From Pezicula radicicola (Eukaryota > Ascomycota > Leotiomycetes > Helotiales > Dermateaceae), in NCBI GenBank assembly GCA_003008705.1, contig PDUO01000013.1, positions 1,074,702-1,138,701 of the forward strand: a stretch of DNA of 64,000 bases, read 5' to 3'. The translations under genes and the position numbers were made by a program. A model generated the notes under the pieces. It was not told the origin of the DNA. It saw only the letters and a program-made list of their open reading frames with translations, and did not search any database. This document shows positions 23,541-35,230 of this stretch, one piece after another. Each line of letters starts with the position of its first letter. The stretch's first letter is position 1.

Positions 23541-23930
23541 ATAGTGCCTCATATAACTTTTCTACGCAAAGTCAAACGAAAAAGTTCCAAATTCGGTCCC
23601 GTGTTCGAGGCTTTCAGGGCTAAATTAGGAACAAAAGTTAAGAAATTTGATCATGGGAAGAATAGAAGATGACTTAATGGTTTAAACCCGACTCTTATAT
23701 GCATAATAATATAGACTGAACGTAAAGCCACAGAATATTTGGCAAATACACTATACCTTTTCTGCCCTAGCTTCCTGCAGGTTGCTGACCTCTAAAGTCC
23801 GCCACTAAATCCGCTAGATTTTATCAACGACCATTCCACCCAGAATTATGGTCAGCAACATACATTTTATCTCTTTCCTCTACGAATTCAATCAACCTAA
23901 TAATTCGTGAAACTCCGTTACTCTAACCTG
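23541..23930. other. Intergenic between PhyH-like and bZIP genes
   Basis: About 390 bp holding the 3' flank of the PhyH-like gene and the bZIP promoter; no individual element was recognised. Confidence 0.45.
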
Positions 23931-24952
23931 ATGCCCGTCGACATAATGCCCGCAGATCCGCAGATAAGTAGCGACAAGCCACTGATCGAAATCTTGCCCA
24001 TGCTACAAGGGCCTTATATTCATAACAATGGGGAGGATTGGACTGGGTGTACAAATGCTGTTAAAAGGAGAAAGTTACAGAATAGACTAAATCAAAGAGC
24101 TTCAAGTAAGAACTAATCTCAGTATCAAGCTTAAGAGCCCGTACTAAATTCGTGCCAGGGTCAAGGAAACGTCTTGGTACAACTCCAGCTCTTTCAGAGA
24201 CAGTACCTAGTGAAGCACTAGACATTTTTGACCCTATATCCCGAGTTGAGAAGCACAATTTAAAAGCCGAGGGTCCAATAGCTACAAACCTTAGCCCATC
24301 AACAAACCCTACAAAAGCAATTACCGAAATCCAAAACTGTATGGACCAATCCAGCCGACGCTCAGTCCAAACATCCCCCAACTTCCGCACCTTTGTAACA
24401 ACAAGAAACATCTACCCCCTCTCAGCCGACCACGCGCTTCTAATGCTCCTCCACTTCAACCTAATCCGAGCCCTAACAAAAATTATTCTCTCCTTGGGTA
24501 TAAACCCCGATCACATGGCCCTCGATATACCATCCCCATGGATCCAAAACCCCTGCCAACTATCCCTCGAAACAATTCCTCCAGTATTACATCCAACTCC
24601 CCTTCAACTAACTATTCCTCATCATCCTGAAATCGACATCTTGCCTTGTCCGAAATATAGGGATAATTTAATACTGGCTGGTGATTCTGTTGATGATATG
24701 GAAATCTGTCATGACTTACTGTATGGTGTTGACACGGACCTTCCTGTTTTAAAAACTTGTAGAAAGGGGAATCTGGGGGGTAGGACGGGCTTTATTGTTT
24801 GGAGTGATCCTTATCTGATAGAGAGTTGGGAGGTTGAAGAGGGGTTCTTCAGAAAGTGGAAACGGTTGTTTGAGGGGTGTGAGGAGGTGTTGAGATGGAC
24901 TAATTATTGGAGGAAGAGAAGGGGAGAGGAACCTTTGGAGGTTGAAAGTTAA
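23931..24952 (+). CDS. bZIP-type transcription factor with DUF3425
   Basis: Exons 23931-24105 and 24159-24952 (53-nt intron, GTAAGA...CCAG) give 322 aa. The protein has a short bZIP-like basic region, DWTGCTNAVKRRKLQNRLNQ, followed across the splice by RASRSRKR, matching the basic block of fungal bZIP/DUF3425 proteins (NRxxQRxxRxR); no long leucine zipper is evident. The C-terminal DUF3425 domain covers about residues 150-310 and includes HALLMLLHFNLIRAL, PSPWIQNPCQLS, DLPVLKTCRKG and the final FFRKWKRLFEGCEEVLRWTN. It is presumably a nuclear regulator. Its position beside the permease and dioxygenase makes it a candidate local regulator (inference). The ATG at 23931 was chosen as the first in-frame ATG. 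Confidence 0.85.
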
Positions 24953-25224
24953 GGCTTTGTATATTTGTGAGATTTTTGACACGATGGTTGTTTTGCTCGT
25001 TTACCTTATTCAACTCATTAACTAAGTGATCCAGCTGTTTTGTTTCGAAAAGTGGTTTGAGGTGATGGATAAAAATATTCAAAAGGTATTGTATGTAATC
25101 TTACATAAGAAAGGGACTATATACAAAAGTGTTCCCAAAAACTTCAATCTTTCCACTCACTATCTCTCAACCACCTCAGCCCACCTCAAATCCCTTCCTT
25201 CGATCTCCTCTTACCGAGCACCAC

Positions 25225-26426
25225 TCAGTCATTAGCAGTAGCGCCATTGTAATAATGAATCTAAAACCAATCAGCACGCATTCCAATCCTATTTATCAGT
25301 AAAACCTCTCCCACACCACACCAAACCCCCCAAAACCGGAAGAGGAAAAAAAAGGAAAAAAAAAAGAACCAAACATACCGTCTCATCCGCACACCCAGTC
25401 GGAGTATCATAATCATAAGCGCCCAAATTAATAAACAAAACCTGATCAGTACAAACCAACCAAGCACTTAAATTCGGCCTATCAATACTAGCGACACTCC
25501 ACTGCACAGCATCACCACTAAAAGCAAAACTACCAAAGGTATTCTGCGTAGTCTCAAACGTAACACCTAATTTCGTAACCGAAGAATTGGCTTGTTGTTC
25601 AACGTTTGCGTAGAGTAAACCTCCGGATGAGGAGACGAGTTCCACTAGTTGGCCGTCTACGATGTTGAATTGTCCGGCTGTGAGGTAGGATTCCATGAGT
25701 GCTGTTCCGGGGACTGCTGTTGGGGAGGTTTGTAGATAGGAGTGGAAGTTGGGGGATTCGACTGCTCGGATCCAACTGTTGGGAGTTTGGGATTTAGTTA
25801 TGTTTTTTTTAGATGTAGGGAGTTTTGGGAATGGGGTTGAAGGGTGTGGAAAGGAAAGGAATGGTTTACTTACTAATACCCACTCTGAAGCGTAGTCCCC
25901 GGATACCCAGCCGAAGCAACAGTAGTCGACACAGAAGGTACAGTAGTCGTACTTGCACTTCCAGTTCCCGTCGTCGTACTCGTTCCAGTTCCAGTAACCG
26001 TAGAAGTCTGCAAAGTGGTGCTAGTAGTAGCTGCAGTTCCAGGAATACATTGAGAATAGTCTATTTCAGTATAAGTCATATAATCTAAACCCCAGAAAAT
26101 AGAAAGGTTTAGGGAGTGTTACATTCACTAGGTAGAAAAAAAAAGTTAGTTTCATATTTCTGTTTTACGATGTATAGATGTAGGTATTAAGGAAAGTTTA
26201 TCGAACTTACCTGTAACTAGTACAAGTATAACCACTAACACAAGTAGTTTCACCCGTCCATCCTATTCCTCCACCTATAATCAAAAGTTAACTTCACTAA
26301 TCCTCTTAAGCTAAAAAAAAAGAAGAAACCAAAAATCTTACATTGACCCCAAGCAGTCTGCTGAGCAAAAACAACAGGAACCGTTAACCAAACAGCCAAT
26401 CCGGCAATAGAAGTAAGCGAGTACAT
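25225..26426 (-). CDS. Secreted CBM1 (cellulose-binding) protein with unassigned C-terminal domain
   Basis: Six exons are proposed: 26426-26342, 26274-26211, 26127-26123 (5-nt microexon), 26084-25880, 25775-25379 and 25260-25225, giving 263 aa. A signal peptide (about residues 1-21) is followed at once by a CBM1 module: QTAWGQCGGIGWTG, four spaced cysteines and DYSQCIPG, then a Thr/Ser/Gly linker of about 45 residues. The C-terminal part has WIRAVESPNFHSYLQTSPT, GQFNIVDGQLVELVSSSGG, the central FETTQNTFGSFAFSGDAV block and PTGCADETIHYYNGA. I do not recognise a catalytic domain; it may be a carbohydrate-binding or adhesion domain. The microexon is required to join Cys3 and Cys4 of CBM1 in phase; the following 38-nt intron is unusually short. 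The last exon encodes only 11 residues. Confidence 0.75.
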
Positions 26427-27184
26427 TTTTTTTTCAAACAACGAGAAAGGAACCAAAAAAAAAATCAAAATCAAAAACCAAAATCAAAACCCACAAAGAA
26501 AAGAAGTACCTCTTATAAGTCCAAGAATAAAGTGGCCAGATTATGCAAAATTTTCAAGCCATCTACTACTGTATCTACCTGGTATACGGACCGAGTAACC
26601 GAGAAAATAATATATTTTAGTTACGGAGGTATTTTGGCTGAAGTTAACTTTGAGGTTACATATTATATTAGGTACACTTACTTGGATAATAATAAATTAC
26701 GGAGGTATGTGTGCAGGTATTAGTTCTTTGAAGCTTGTTTAAGCAGAATAGCCTGATTGGTATATCTTGGGGAAGCTTGTTGTGAATAGAGTGGTGGGGT
26801 ATTAATTAGTACTGGGATGTTGTGGGCGGGATTCACAGCCGACCTGTTGAAAGGGGGGTAGATCACGTGTATGGGCGGATTAGAAGCCCTTTTCACCACT
26901 TAATGAAGCAAGGTGTTTAATCTATTAAATTTGCGCAGAGTTAATATTACGATGTTGATGTTGATGGTCCATAGACCTTGTAGACTTGATTGCAGTAGTT
27001 GTCCAGGAAGTCTTAAAACTCTTTCTTCAGTTGCTGAATGCCCACACTTGGGATTACTTGATCATCAGAGAGCTTCCAAAGCGTCCTAACTTAAACACTG
27101 CTATACTCTCTACCAAAACCGTAGCAAGTAATTCAAGACCCATTTCTTCCGAGTAAGCGCTTTTATTTGAACCATTTGTCAAAG
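26427..27184. other. Intergenic
   Basis: This holds the CBM1 gene promoter, including A-rich sequence just upstream of its ATG, and the DPH5 3' flank. No other gene was seen. Confidence 0.5.
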
Positions 27185-28125
27185 CTACGACTTCCCCTCA
27201 TAATCCCTCTTCCAAATCCTATCCCAAACCAACGGATCCACCGCAAAAGCCCTAACATAGTCACTTTCCAACTCATGAGTTCTCCTTCCCAACAAAACAA
27301 GACTATGCAAAGGGCCCCCCAAAACCTCATCAGCATCACACAACTGCCTAAGCGTCCCACTAACAAACTTCTCCGTCTTACCACCCACCCTCGCGGCACC
27401 AACAGCAAGAGACTCCTCATCATAAACACCACCCTCACCCTTCCCCTTCTTAATCTCCTCAATCTCTAACATCTGCTGTGCACACTGTCCAACCGTCATA
27501 TACCTAGGCGGTTCATAAATCTTCCGTCCTCGAGCCATATTCTCCAAACTCTGCTCCTTAACCTTAATATCCAACAGAACCAAAGTATGCAATCCAATAT
27601 TCCGATTCTCTCTAACACGATCGTAGAAACTAGCTGGTTTCCAGGTTTCCGTGAAGAAGACCATCGAGATGGTCTGTCCGAAGTTGTAGAGTTGGAGTCC
27701 CGTTGATCCGATCGCGGACATGATGCTTGCGTTTGGGATAGTAGAGACGGGAATTTGGAGAGCGCGTGCGCGAAGAACGAGATCACTGTGTGTTGTTGCG
27801 CCAAATGGGTCACCAACTACGAGGAAGGCAACATCGACGGTTTGCGCATCTTTCAAGATATCATCACTTGCAGTCTCGACCATTTCGCGATCAGCGACAA
27901 TAACGGGGCGGCCATAGTACTTCTCCTACTGTGCGTCAGCGTCAGCTTCCTGTATATAGAGAAAAAGAAACGGATGGGGGTTGAACATACAAGGACCTCG
28001 GTGTCGACAAGGAGGATAGCTGTGTAGGATTCGAGGTAGACGCGTGATGCCTTACGAACTATTTCCAGGCCTTTGACCGTGATGTCGGTCTCATCCGACA
28101 GCCCCAATCCTACGAGATAGAGCAT
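27185..28125 (-). CDS. DPH5: Diphthine synthase DPH5
   Basis: Exons 28125-27991 and 27925-27185 (intron 65 nt, GTATGT...AGTAG) give 291 aa, near the 300 aa of yeast Dph5. It is the S-adenosylmethionine-dependent methyltransferase that methylates the precursor of diphthamide on eEF2 in the cytosol. Hallmarks in order: [49 protein letters not shown] across the splice, [16 protein letters not shown], and [21 protein letters not shown]. The C-terminal half has [14 protein letters not shown] and LGRRTHELE. It belongs to the tetrapyrrole-methylase superfamily. Confidence 0.95.
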
Positions 28126-28898
28126 ATTGTAAACGTGCTGAAAGATGTTGTTCCGGTGGTTTAAGAAAGCATCGAGGGGTGATTTGAGGCGTCGCGAATG
28201 TATGGCGGGGAGAATTTATTTTGTGCCCCTCTTTCCTCATTGGGATTTTAGGTTTGCCGCCTTTAGTCTCTATTTTCCTACGACGAGATACACTTATCAA
28301 TGCCAATTCATATGTACCGAATTAATTGAGATCAATTCAAATAGACTATCAGGCATAGGTATAAGGGGTAGTTCTAAAATTTTAACCAAATTAATTAGTT
28401 AAGAAGATGACATTCTCTATAGAAATTACCTAGGATATAGTATCTCTCCTATGGACTTGGTCAGTGCTACGTAGCTTCAAATAACTAAAGCACCATAAGC
28501 GACATTGTTTTCCTTGACTTCAGGGTTTACTCATCTAAAGTGACTTGGGTACTAAAAGTGATGTTCTACTTTGCATCTAAGTAACAAATATAGTAAAAAA
28601 CAGTATTACAAGTTCCTAAGAGTTAGAACTTAATAGGCAAATGAGGCACAGACTATGTTATGTTTCTTACAGAGCAAGTAATACAGTATTAACATTAATT
28701 CTAGATACCTAGTTGCTGCTAGCAATTCAATAAATACCTCGACATGTACAAAAGATGTCCGTATCCAGACCCTAAAGCCGCCTCGCTCATTCATCGCTTT
28801 TAAGCTGCCTTCCAAAACACCAACGCTGAAGTATTGCTGTTCAAACCTCCAAATCCAACCCTCCTGGATTGCCATGGCCTAGCTAACCAACNAATCAA
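28126..28898. other. Intergenic, contains one ambiguous base
   Basis: About 770 bp between DPH5 and the FlbE-like gene. Position 28892 is an N, the only ambiguous base noticed. No gene is supported; a short minus frame at 28630-28875 lacks recognisable content. Confidence 0.5.
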
Positions 28899-30314
28899 TC
28901 AATAGTCCTCAATCGTAACAGGAACAGCTGTCTTCTTCCTTCCGAAGAGCCCTCTGAGCCCCGCGCTCTTTGGCGACCTCAACTTGTCCACTTCATCATC
29001 GTTTACATTAGCTCCATAAACGCCGTCATCTCTCGCATCATCGCCACAAACGACCACAAACCAACCCACCTCTTCATCCTTCTGTAATTGATCCCTTAAT
29101 TTTTCAAACCAATTCAACCTCCTACTCCTTCTCCTCAGATCTCTCGCGCTTAATTCTCCATTCACTCCATTTCCAAGGCCCATGGCACTTTCTCTCCTTC
29201 CTATTGTCATTGGCGTGCTGGGAGTTCCAGGAGTCTGAGGGATAGACTCAGCCTCGGCCTTGATTCTGGCATCGTACTTTTCTTGCTCTTCGACCAAAGA
29301 GACACCTAGCGAGACTTCGACCATGTAATCAGCTACATAAGCGTAAGGCTGGCTTGCGTATCTTGTTTCGTTAGGGTCATATTGCTCGAGAAGTTTCACA
29401 ACACTCCAGTCATTAAATGCTGGTTTCTTTTGCGGTACAGTTGCCTTTGAGCCGTTTCCAGTCTTGGACTGCGAGGTACCTGTGCTTTCTGATGCTGCTG
29501 TGCTGGGTCTTTTAATAGAATGTGAGGTGCTTCTTTTGCGTTGCTCGGGTTTGGGTGTTGAGTTGCCGTTTGTATTTCCATTGTTATTGAAAGGGGACTT
29601 GAAATTTTTGATGAAACTACCCACGGGTAAATCTGGAAGATCAGGCGGCCTCTCCTGATTAGTTCTCCTCCTCCCAAAACTCCTCAGGGAACTCATGCTC
29701 TTAGTATGTTTCTTCGTCAACACTTTTGGTTTCTGGTCTTCTCTTCCCACAATCGCATTTCCGCTCTCAGTCTTCCTATGTCCGTTTGGAACTACATTTT
29801 GGCCGTTATCGTTCGTAAAGTCGTTGTTTGGGAGAAGAGGAACATAATGCGGCTTGACAATAGGATGAGGTTGTGCTGTGTTGTCCCCGTTTGCATCTTT
29901 TTGCGCCAATCCAACGCCTCTTCCCACGACAACTCCATCACAACTCCCAGCTCCCTTACTAACACCACTAGAACTCTCTGCATCAGCACCACTATCCCTC
30001 CTCCCCAAAAACCCGCTCCTCCCATTCACAACGCCTGGACTAGTTTCTGCGCATGAACCTCCCCTCGCTAGCCCGTTCGTAGGTGTGCTTCCACCACTGC
30101 TTCGCTGCGGCGACAGACTCTGCGCAACAGGGGAAAGAGGTGGATTCGAGGGTGGTAAAAAGTCGTAGAGCGTGTAGAAGGAGTTGAGAAGTGTTATCGA
30201 CGTAGATGGTGCGACAATCCATTCGGCGGCTGCGTCATCAAGGTTATACAGTGCGATATGAATACGAATTGCGGGCCTCTTCCAGCGAAACCCGTGGACC
30301 AGGTATGTCGGCAT
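28899..30314 (-). CDS. FlbE-like fungal developmental protein
   Basis: A single exon encodes 471 aa. The start MPTYLVHGFRWKRPAIRIHI and the block NLDDAAAEWIVAPST recall, from memory, the conserved N-terminus of the filamentous-fungus protein family that includes Aspergillus FlbE, which acts upstream of conidiation. A second conserved patch, SVVKLLEQYDPNETRYASQP followed by YAYVADYMVEV, and the later DEEVGWFVVVCGDDARD patch complete the fold-like parts. Between them is a low-complexity Ser/Asn/Pro/Lys region of about 230 residues with basic clusters, probably disordered, which makes the protein much longer than Aspergillus FlbE as I recall it. There is no membrane segment. The assignment is tentative, but the gene itself is solid. 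Confidence 0.75.
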   Translation of the reverse strand: MPTYLVHGFRWKRPAIRIHIALYNLDDAAAEWIVAPSTSITLLNSFYTLYDFLPPSNPPLSPVAQSLSPQRSSGGSTPTNGLARGGSCAETSPGVVNGRSGFLGRRDSGADAESSSGVSKGAGSCDGVVVGRGVGLAQKDANGDNTAQPHPIVKPHYVPLLPNNDFTNDNGQNVVPNGHRKTESGNAIVGREDQKPKVLTKKHTKSMSSLRSFGRRRTNQERPPDLPDLPVGSFIKNFKSPFNNNGNTNGNSTPKPEQRKRSTSHSIKRPSTAASESTGTSQSKTGNGSKATVPQKKPAFNDWSVVKLLEQYDPNETRYASQPYAYVADYMVEVSLGVSLVEEQEKYDARIKAEAESIPQTPGTPSTPMTIGRRESAMGLGNGVNGELSARDLRRRSRRLNWFEKLRDQLQKDEEVGWFVVVCGDDARDDGVYGANVNDDEVDKLRSPKSAGLRGLFGRKKTAVPVTIEDY

Positions 30315-32215
30315 TGTCCTATTGTATGTAGCCTTATCGTAATTCTATCCAGGTTCGTTATAGCATAAGTCAATGCGGAATTGGTGTCTATGAAGAAAAG
30401 ACGAGAGTTGTGCTGATGTGAGGTATGAAGTGGGTGTGAGGGGAACACAAGGCTGGCCGACCCTGAACATGTGTGGTACGAGGTACCGGTAGATCAATAG
30501 AGTAGTGGACGAGAAGGAAGCCTAGAACATTGGGCTTCTCTAGGTAGTGATCGTTTCCCCGAACCTTCTTCAAAGTAGCAAAGCCATGATCTTGAAAACA
30601 TAGAAAGAAGATAGAAAGAAAAGGTGGAAGAAGGCTCAGGTAGAGAGGACGGTCGCATGAAGCAAGCAAAAAGATCATAGATAGGCCAGACCAAATAATT
30701 ATTGTGTTCAGCGCTATGCCCAAGAGTTCGCCGAGCCTGAGACGGGATCATCATCCCTACTGTAGGGCTCTGTGGCCCTTCCCGTACCTGCCCTGGCCTG
30801 CCAATTGTGCCGATCTACGGGGTCGCCTGAGATTGCGCCCCACAAAGCGTCTGTGAAAGAAACGGCGACCTGCAGGACACGAGTTGACACTGGATAGAAG
30901 CGAGCTCTCTCTCTCTCTCTCTCTCTCTGCAATATTATTCCCAACGGCGCGCCCGCTGTCAGTGGTCAAACTTCACGTCAACATGAAACGTTTAGCTTGA
31001 TCATAAATTCATAATTGTTTTTGCGGCACGTCAAGAGTTTCCGTTATTCCCTCCAAACAGCAAAATTCGCATCTTTTCTTACCGGTAGCGCCACTTATAG
31101 CTACTGATGGGTTGGTGGTCGTTTCAAATACTGTACCCTTTAGCGCTAGTAGTAGGTACTTCAACATATGTATGCAAATGCAAGTGAGATTGGATGAATG
31201 CGCTGTTGGCAGTTGGAGCCCATGTGATGAGGGAGAATAGGGGTTTGGTGTACTGATCGTACGTCCGAGTAGATGAGGTTGTTGCGATGCAGAGCTGTGG
31301 TGGAGTGAGAGCCAATGGATCGCTGTTCACACCATAGCGCAAAACGCCTCAGCGAGTGAGAAAGATGAGATAGTTCCAAATCAAAAACCAGGGCAGCAAT
31401 TACGAGGGACGAATGGAAGTGAGAACAGCCTTTTGAACTACTGTAAAGACCTCCCCCCGCACCAATAAAGGCTTGCTATCCTAAGGATCGCCAGCTAGAT
31501 GATCAGAATTCCGCCACCCCTTATTTGAATTTCTTCTTGGCACCCTTTCTCCTTCTGCTTCTAAAAAAGCCACTCTTCCCAAGTCACACAAATCCACAAG
31601 TAGAAGCAGAATATCGATCATAACACATGCTGCTTCATGAGGAAAGCCCCTTTCCCCTTTCCCGCTTCTCTCACATAACAGTAAAAGAAAAAAACCCATC
31701 CGAGAAACTGCTCCGCGCTTTGTCACTGAAGACATGAAGTAATGTTGTAGATAAATGATGGTCCGACCACAAGCCAGAAAATAAACAAAGGCCTATTCCA
31801 AAAGCAAAAATATAAAGTATTCGCCTGATATCAAATGCGCAAATGGTATAAATGAAGTAAAACGGCGAACAAATCGGGGTATCTGCAACAATCGAAGGAC
31901 AAGAAGATCAGGACGAGAACCAGTTCTAGAAACGAGGTTCAGCGCTGCATCTAGCAGGATTGGTTGGCGATATATGCAGCAAATTGAATAAACACTAGGT
32001 GTTAAGTATAATAATGAGCGTATAATAGTTTGTCGTAATATAAAAATCGTAATATTGGAGAATTGTATATGTGAATGAGGATGTGGAGGAGGGCGTGCTT
32101 ATTACGTTATCCGGACGTATTAGAAATTTTGTAATGGACAAATATAAATCCTGAATATAAACACATGGAAGAAACTGAGCTCCCGATACTCGGGATGTTT
32201 GCAAAGTTGCATACT
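30315..32215. other. Intergenic, 1.9 kb
   Basis: No gene is supported. It contains the CT microsatellite at 30904-30928 (listed separately) upstream of the FlbE-like gene, and AT-rich 3' flank of the SUN gene at the right end. Several open frames of 60-110 codons on the minus strand lack family features. Confidence 0.5.
30904..30928. repeat. CT dinucleotide microsatellite
   Basis: About 12 CT units lie roughly 600 bp upstream of the FlbE-like start. Pyrimidine/purine tracts are common in fungal 5' regions. Confidence 0.85.
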
Positions 32216-33800
32216 TCATAGGAAGTACGCCGCAAATGCAAAGACGAGGCCGAGGCATGCACCAGCTCCGGAAACGTAGGTGCTTGCTGCAGCGGACTTC
32301 TTGGTCGCTGAGGCGCTAGCGCTTGCCGAGGTATCAGTGGCAGAGGCTTCCATTAAGACAGCGCCACCTGTTGACGAGGCTGTCTTTGTGCCAGCAGTTG
32401 TGGTAGCATTCATCTCAAACATGATGTGTGGCGAGTCGTCTGCAGTTGGGTAGGCCGATGAGGATGATCGGATGCTTGTTGTGGTGTGGCTGAAAAGGGA
32501 AGAGCTAGAGACTTTACTAAATGTGGTGGAGCTTTCAGAATTAGAGAAAGAAGACGAGGAAGATGTCGTCAAAATAGAGCTGGAGCTAGTGCTCGTGGTG
32601 CTTGGCTCTGTTGACGACGTGGTTGAAGTAGAACTGGGAGTTGGTGTGGGGGTTGGTGTTGGGGTACTGCTTGTAGTGGGAGCAGCTTCGCTAGAACTTG
32701 AGCTGGAGCCACTACCGCCTCCACTACCGACAGCAAAGGCAACAACATTAGCTGTCGCACCTTCTGGAACCGTGACAACGCAAAAGCTGGCACCACCAGC
32801 ACCGACAGCTTGATCAGAACTAGTTACACCACCAATACCATCGGTCGATGGATCAATGGAGCAGGGAAGGCCGTTGCATTCACCCCCTGAGCAAGTGATC
32901 TTGAGTCCGAAATCAGGCATCTCGGAGTTGAAGTTTGAATCGGTGTAGATGGGGTTCCAGCCAATTTTGAAGAATGTGTTGCCGGATGAATCAGTGTTGC
33001 CTCCTGCAACATAAGGTGCCCAATTTCCAAGTGGCTTAGATCCATCACTCCATACGCAAGCATCGGCCGTCGAAATTCCAGGAGAGTTGACGTAGTAGCT
33101 GCGGCATGTCAGTAAACCATAAAGTTCAGCATTGTACATGGAGGGCATACTGTGCTGCAGTGTTGAGCCAGTAGCTCATGCTTGGGATGGCAAGTGTAAC
33201 AGTGGAACCAGAATTGACTTCAGTTGGGATCAACATAGCTTCGTTGCCAGGTAGAACAGTCTGGCAGAATGAGACGACATCTCCACATTCATTTTGTGCT
33301 GCTACAGATCCGGTTCCGTCTTGACAGTATGGATTCGCGCTGATAGGTTTCTGGATCGTTCCAGTGGAATCGCAGTGTAGTCCACCATTCTAACAATTGT
33401 CAGTGAATAGTTCAGTCGCTTAAATAGTGAAACCTACCAGAGATGGATACGAAGTCGCCGATGGATCCCATTGCATCGCAACCTGACCACAAGGACATGC
33501 GTACGGGCAGTAACTACCTGGCGTGCACTCTTGATCCGGAGACATGGCCCATCCACCATTCGACTCATTCGGTGTGACTGAAACCAACCCAAGATCTGTG
33601 GGGAAAGAGCAGGATCCACGCTTCTCGATAATTCCCTCCTCTGCGACACTCTCGGCCCTCGGTGATGCATGAAGCCTTTTGTGCGAATGGCTCCTCTTCA
33701 AAAGCTCCAGCTGGGAGTGCGATCCATGCTTAGCCTCGCAAGGCAGCGACAGCAATAGAGCGGCCGTTCCAATTGCGGCCTGTATACCCAAAAACTTCAT
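32216..33800 (-). CDS. SUN-family cell-wall protein (SIM1/UTH1/SUN4-like), probably GPI-anchored
   Basis: Exons 33800-33438, 33389-33151 and 33098-32216 (introns 48 and 52 nt) give 494 aa. SUN proteins act in wall remodelling and septation and have been reported to bind or cleave beta-glucan. A signal peptide ends near residue 23. The Cys-rich SUN domain spans about residues 65-335: GSCSFPTDLGLVSVTPNE, GSYCPYACPCGQVAMQWDP, GGLHCDSTGTIQKPI, YYVNSPGISTADACVWSDG, GNWAPYVAGGN and GLKITCSGGECNGLPC. It is followed by a long Ser/Thr/Pro tail with a Thr-Pro repeat and a C-terminal hydrophobic helix (GACLGLVFAFAAYFL), consistent with GPI attachment. It is divergent from PPM1, with 1.4 kb between. Confidence 0.92.
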
Positions 33801-35230
33801 CGTGAATGATCGTATCTGTTAGGGGCCAGATAATGCCTTGTCGGAAAAGCTATGTTTGCGCGCGTGGTTTCCAGCCAAAATATCCAAAATTCTTCCCAAT
33901 GGGATCTTCAATTAAATATCCTGCGATCGGCAAAGTCAAAATGAGTGACTAGGTGAGTATGCAATAACGAGCGTGATGGCAACAGCCAGAGTGAGCGTAA
34001 AGAAGACAACGCAAGAACGAGAAGAGGTTGGGAGGAGAACTCGTCGCGATGGAGGAGAAGAAGAAGAAGCAACAGAAGCAGCGGGAACCAATGAAGGGCT
34101 CTAACCCGATTCTAGGCCCCTCGCCAACGAGAGCTTCAAAGTGGAAATGAGGTACTCTCGGTCCGCGGCCAAGAGCCCTGATTCGTTAGGTTCAACCCAT
34201 CTTGGCATCCCATGAATTTTAAACTTGTTCCTGACTTGTCCCAAAGGGGACAGTATGGACGATGTTTAAATTTCGTATCAATGCGTTGGCGAATGAAATG
34301 ATGGAGACGAGCGCCGCATCCTGGCCTTTCACCGGCCCATGGGGAGACAATCGCGACTTGGATATTAGCCGCTCTCCCAAGTCTCCTTCAGCTCTTCATT
34401 GATTATAAAATTGAAGCTTGGTATGGGCCCGCCTTGACCTCGTATGTATCGATATGATAGCGTCGTCTCCTCTTGTCACACTGCTCTGGTGGCGCCGTTG
34501 TTGTTTGGCAGCGGCTGGTATCTTGCCATGACCTCAGGAGTGATAGTGATAGGGTTCGCGTGACCACGTTGCATACCTCACATTGTTTTTTGCTCGATTG
34601 TGACAAGATAATGAGCGCACGGTGGTTTTTTTCATTCCGATGTGGGGGCCATGGTAGCAGAACTGAGGGTCTGGATCAGACGAGAAGTCAGAGAAGCAAG
34701 CAAGCATCTCAAGGTCTTGGGGGTGAAGACTGAAGAGACCAGAAAGAAAGGTGGTCGAACATGTCTTACCCTTATTCTGGCTTTGTCGTTCCATTACAGT
34801 AATGCTATTGTCTCTCCTTGTTAAGCTTATTTTTTCAGGTCAAGGTCGAACGCTGTACAGTAGCTCTGCCTGGTGAGAACCTTGTTCCTTAAATCAGCCG
34901 GGCCAGCCACGAGGTCGTAGGGCTGATATGATACCTGGAGTAGTTCGTACTCCGCCACGATCTCTTCCAGTACCTACTTATCTAGAGTGTAATCGTGCAA
35001 GGCCTGCAAATATTCGACCAATTTTCAAGCTTGTTGTGTTTGCCACTTGATACTTCGTGATGTCTCAATTTACAACCTCTCGAGGGAAACACTTGAGTAG
35101 TCATGCTCTTGAGCTTCCTTACGAGTTACGTCACAACTTTAAAACTTCCTGAGGCCACTCATGAAAAGTGAACACCACAACTCGTCCACATTCAACGCAA
35201 CCCTACCGTTCGTCTCTCGAAATATTCATA
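33801..35230. promoter_or_regulatory. Divergent upstream region of SUN gene and PPM1
   Basis: About 1.4 kb without a supported gene. It includes a GA-rich stretch near 34045-34085 (GGAGAAGAAGAAG-type) on the SUN side. No specific site is assigned. Confidence 0.4.

Noticed and set aside
32472..32813. Long plus-strand frame opposite the SUN gene tail
   Set aside because: Antisense shadow of the Ser/Thr/Pro-rich region; Val/Glu/Leu repeats mirror it.
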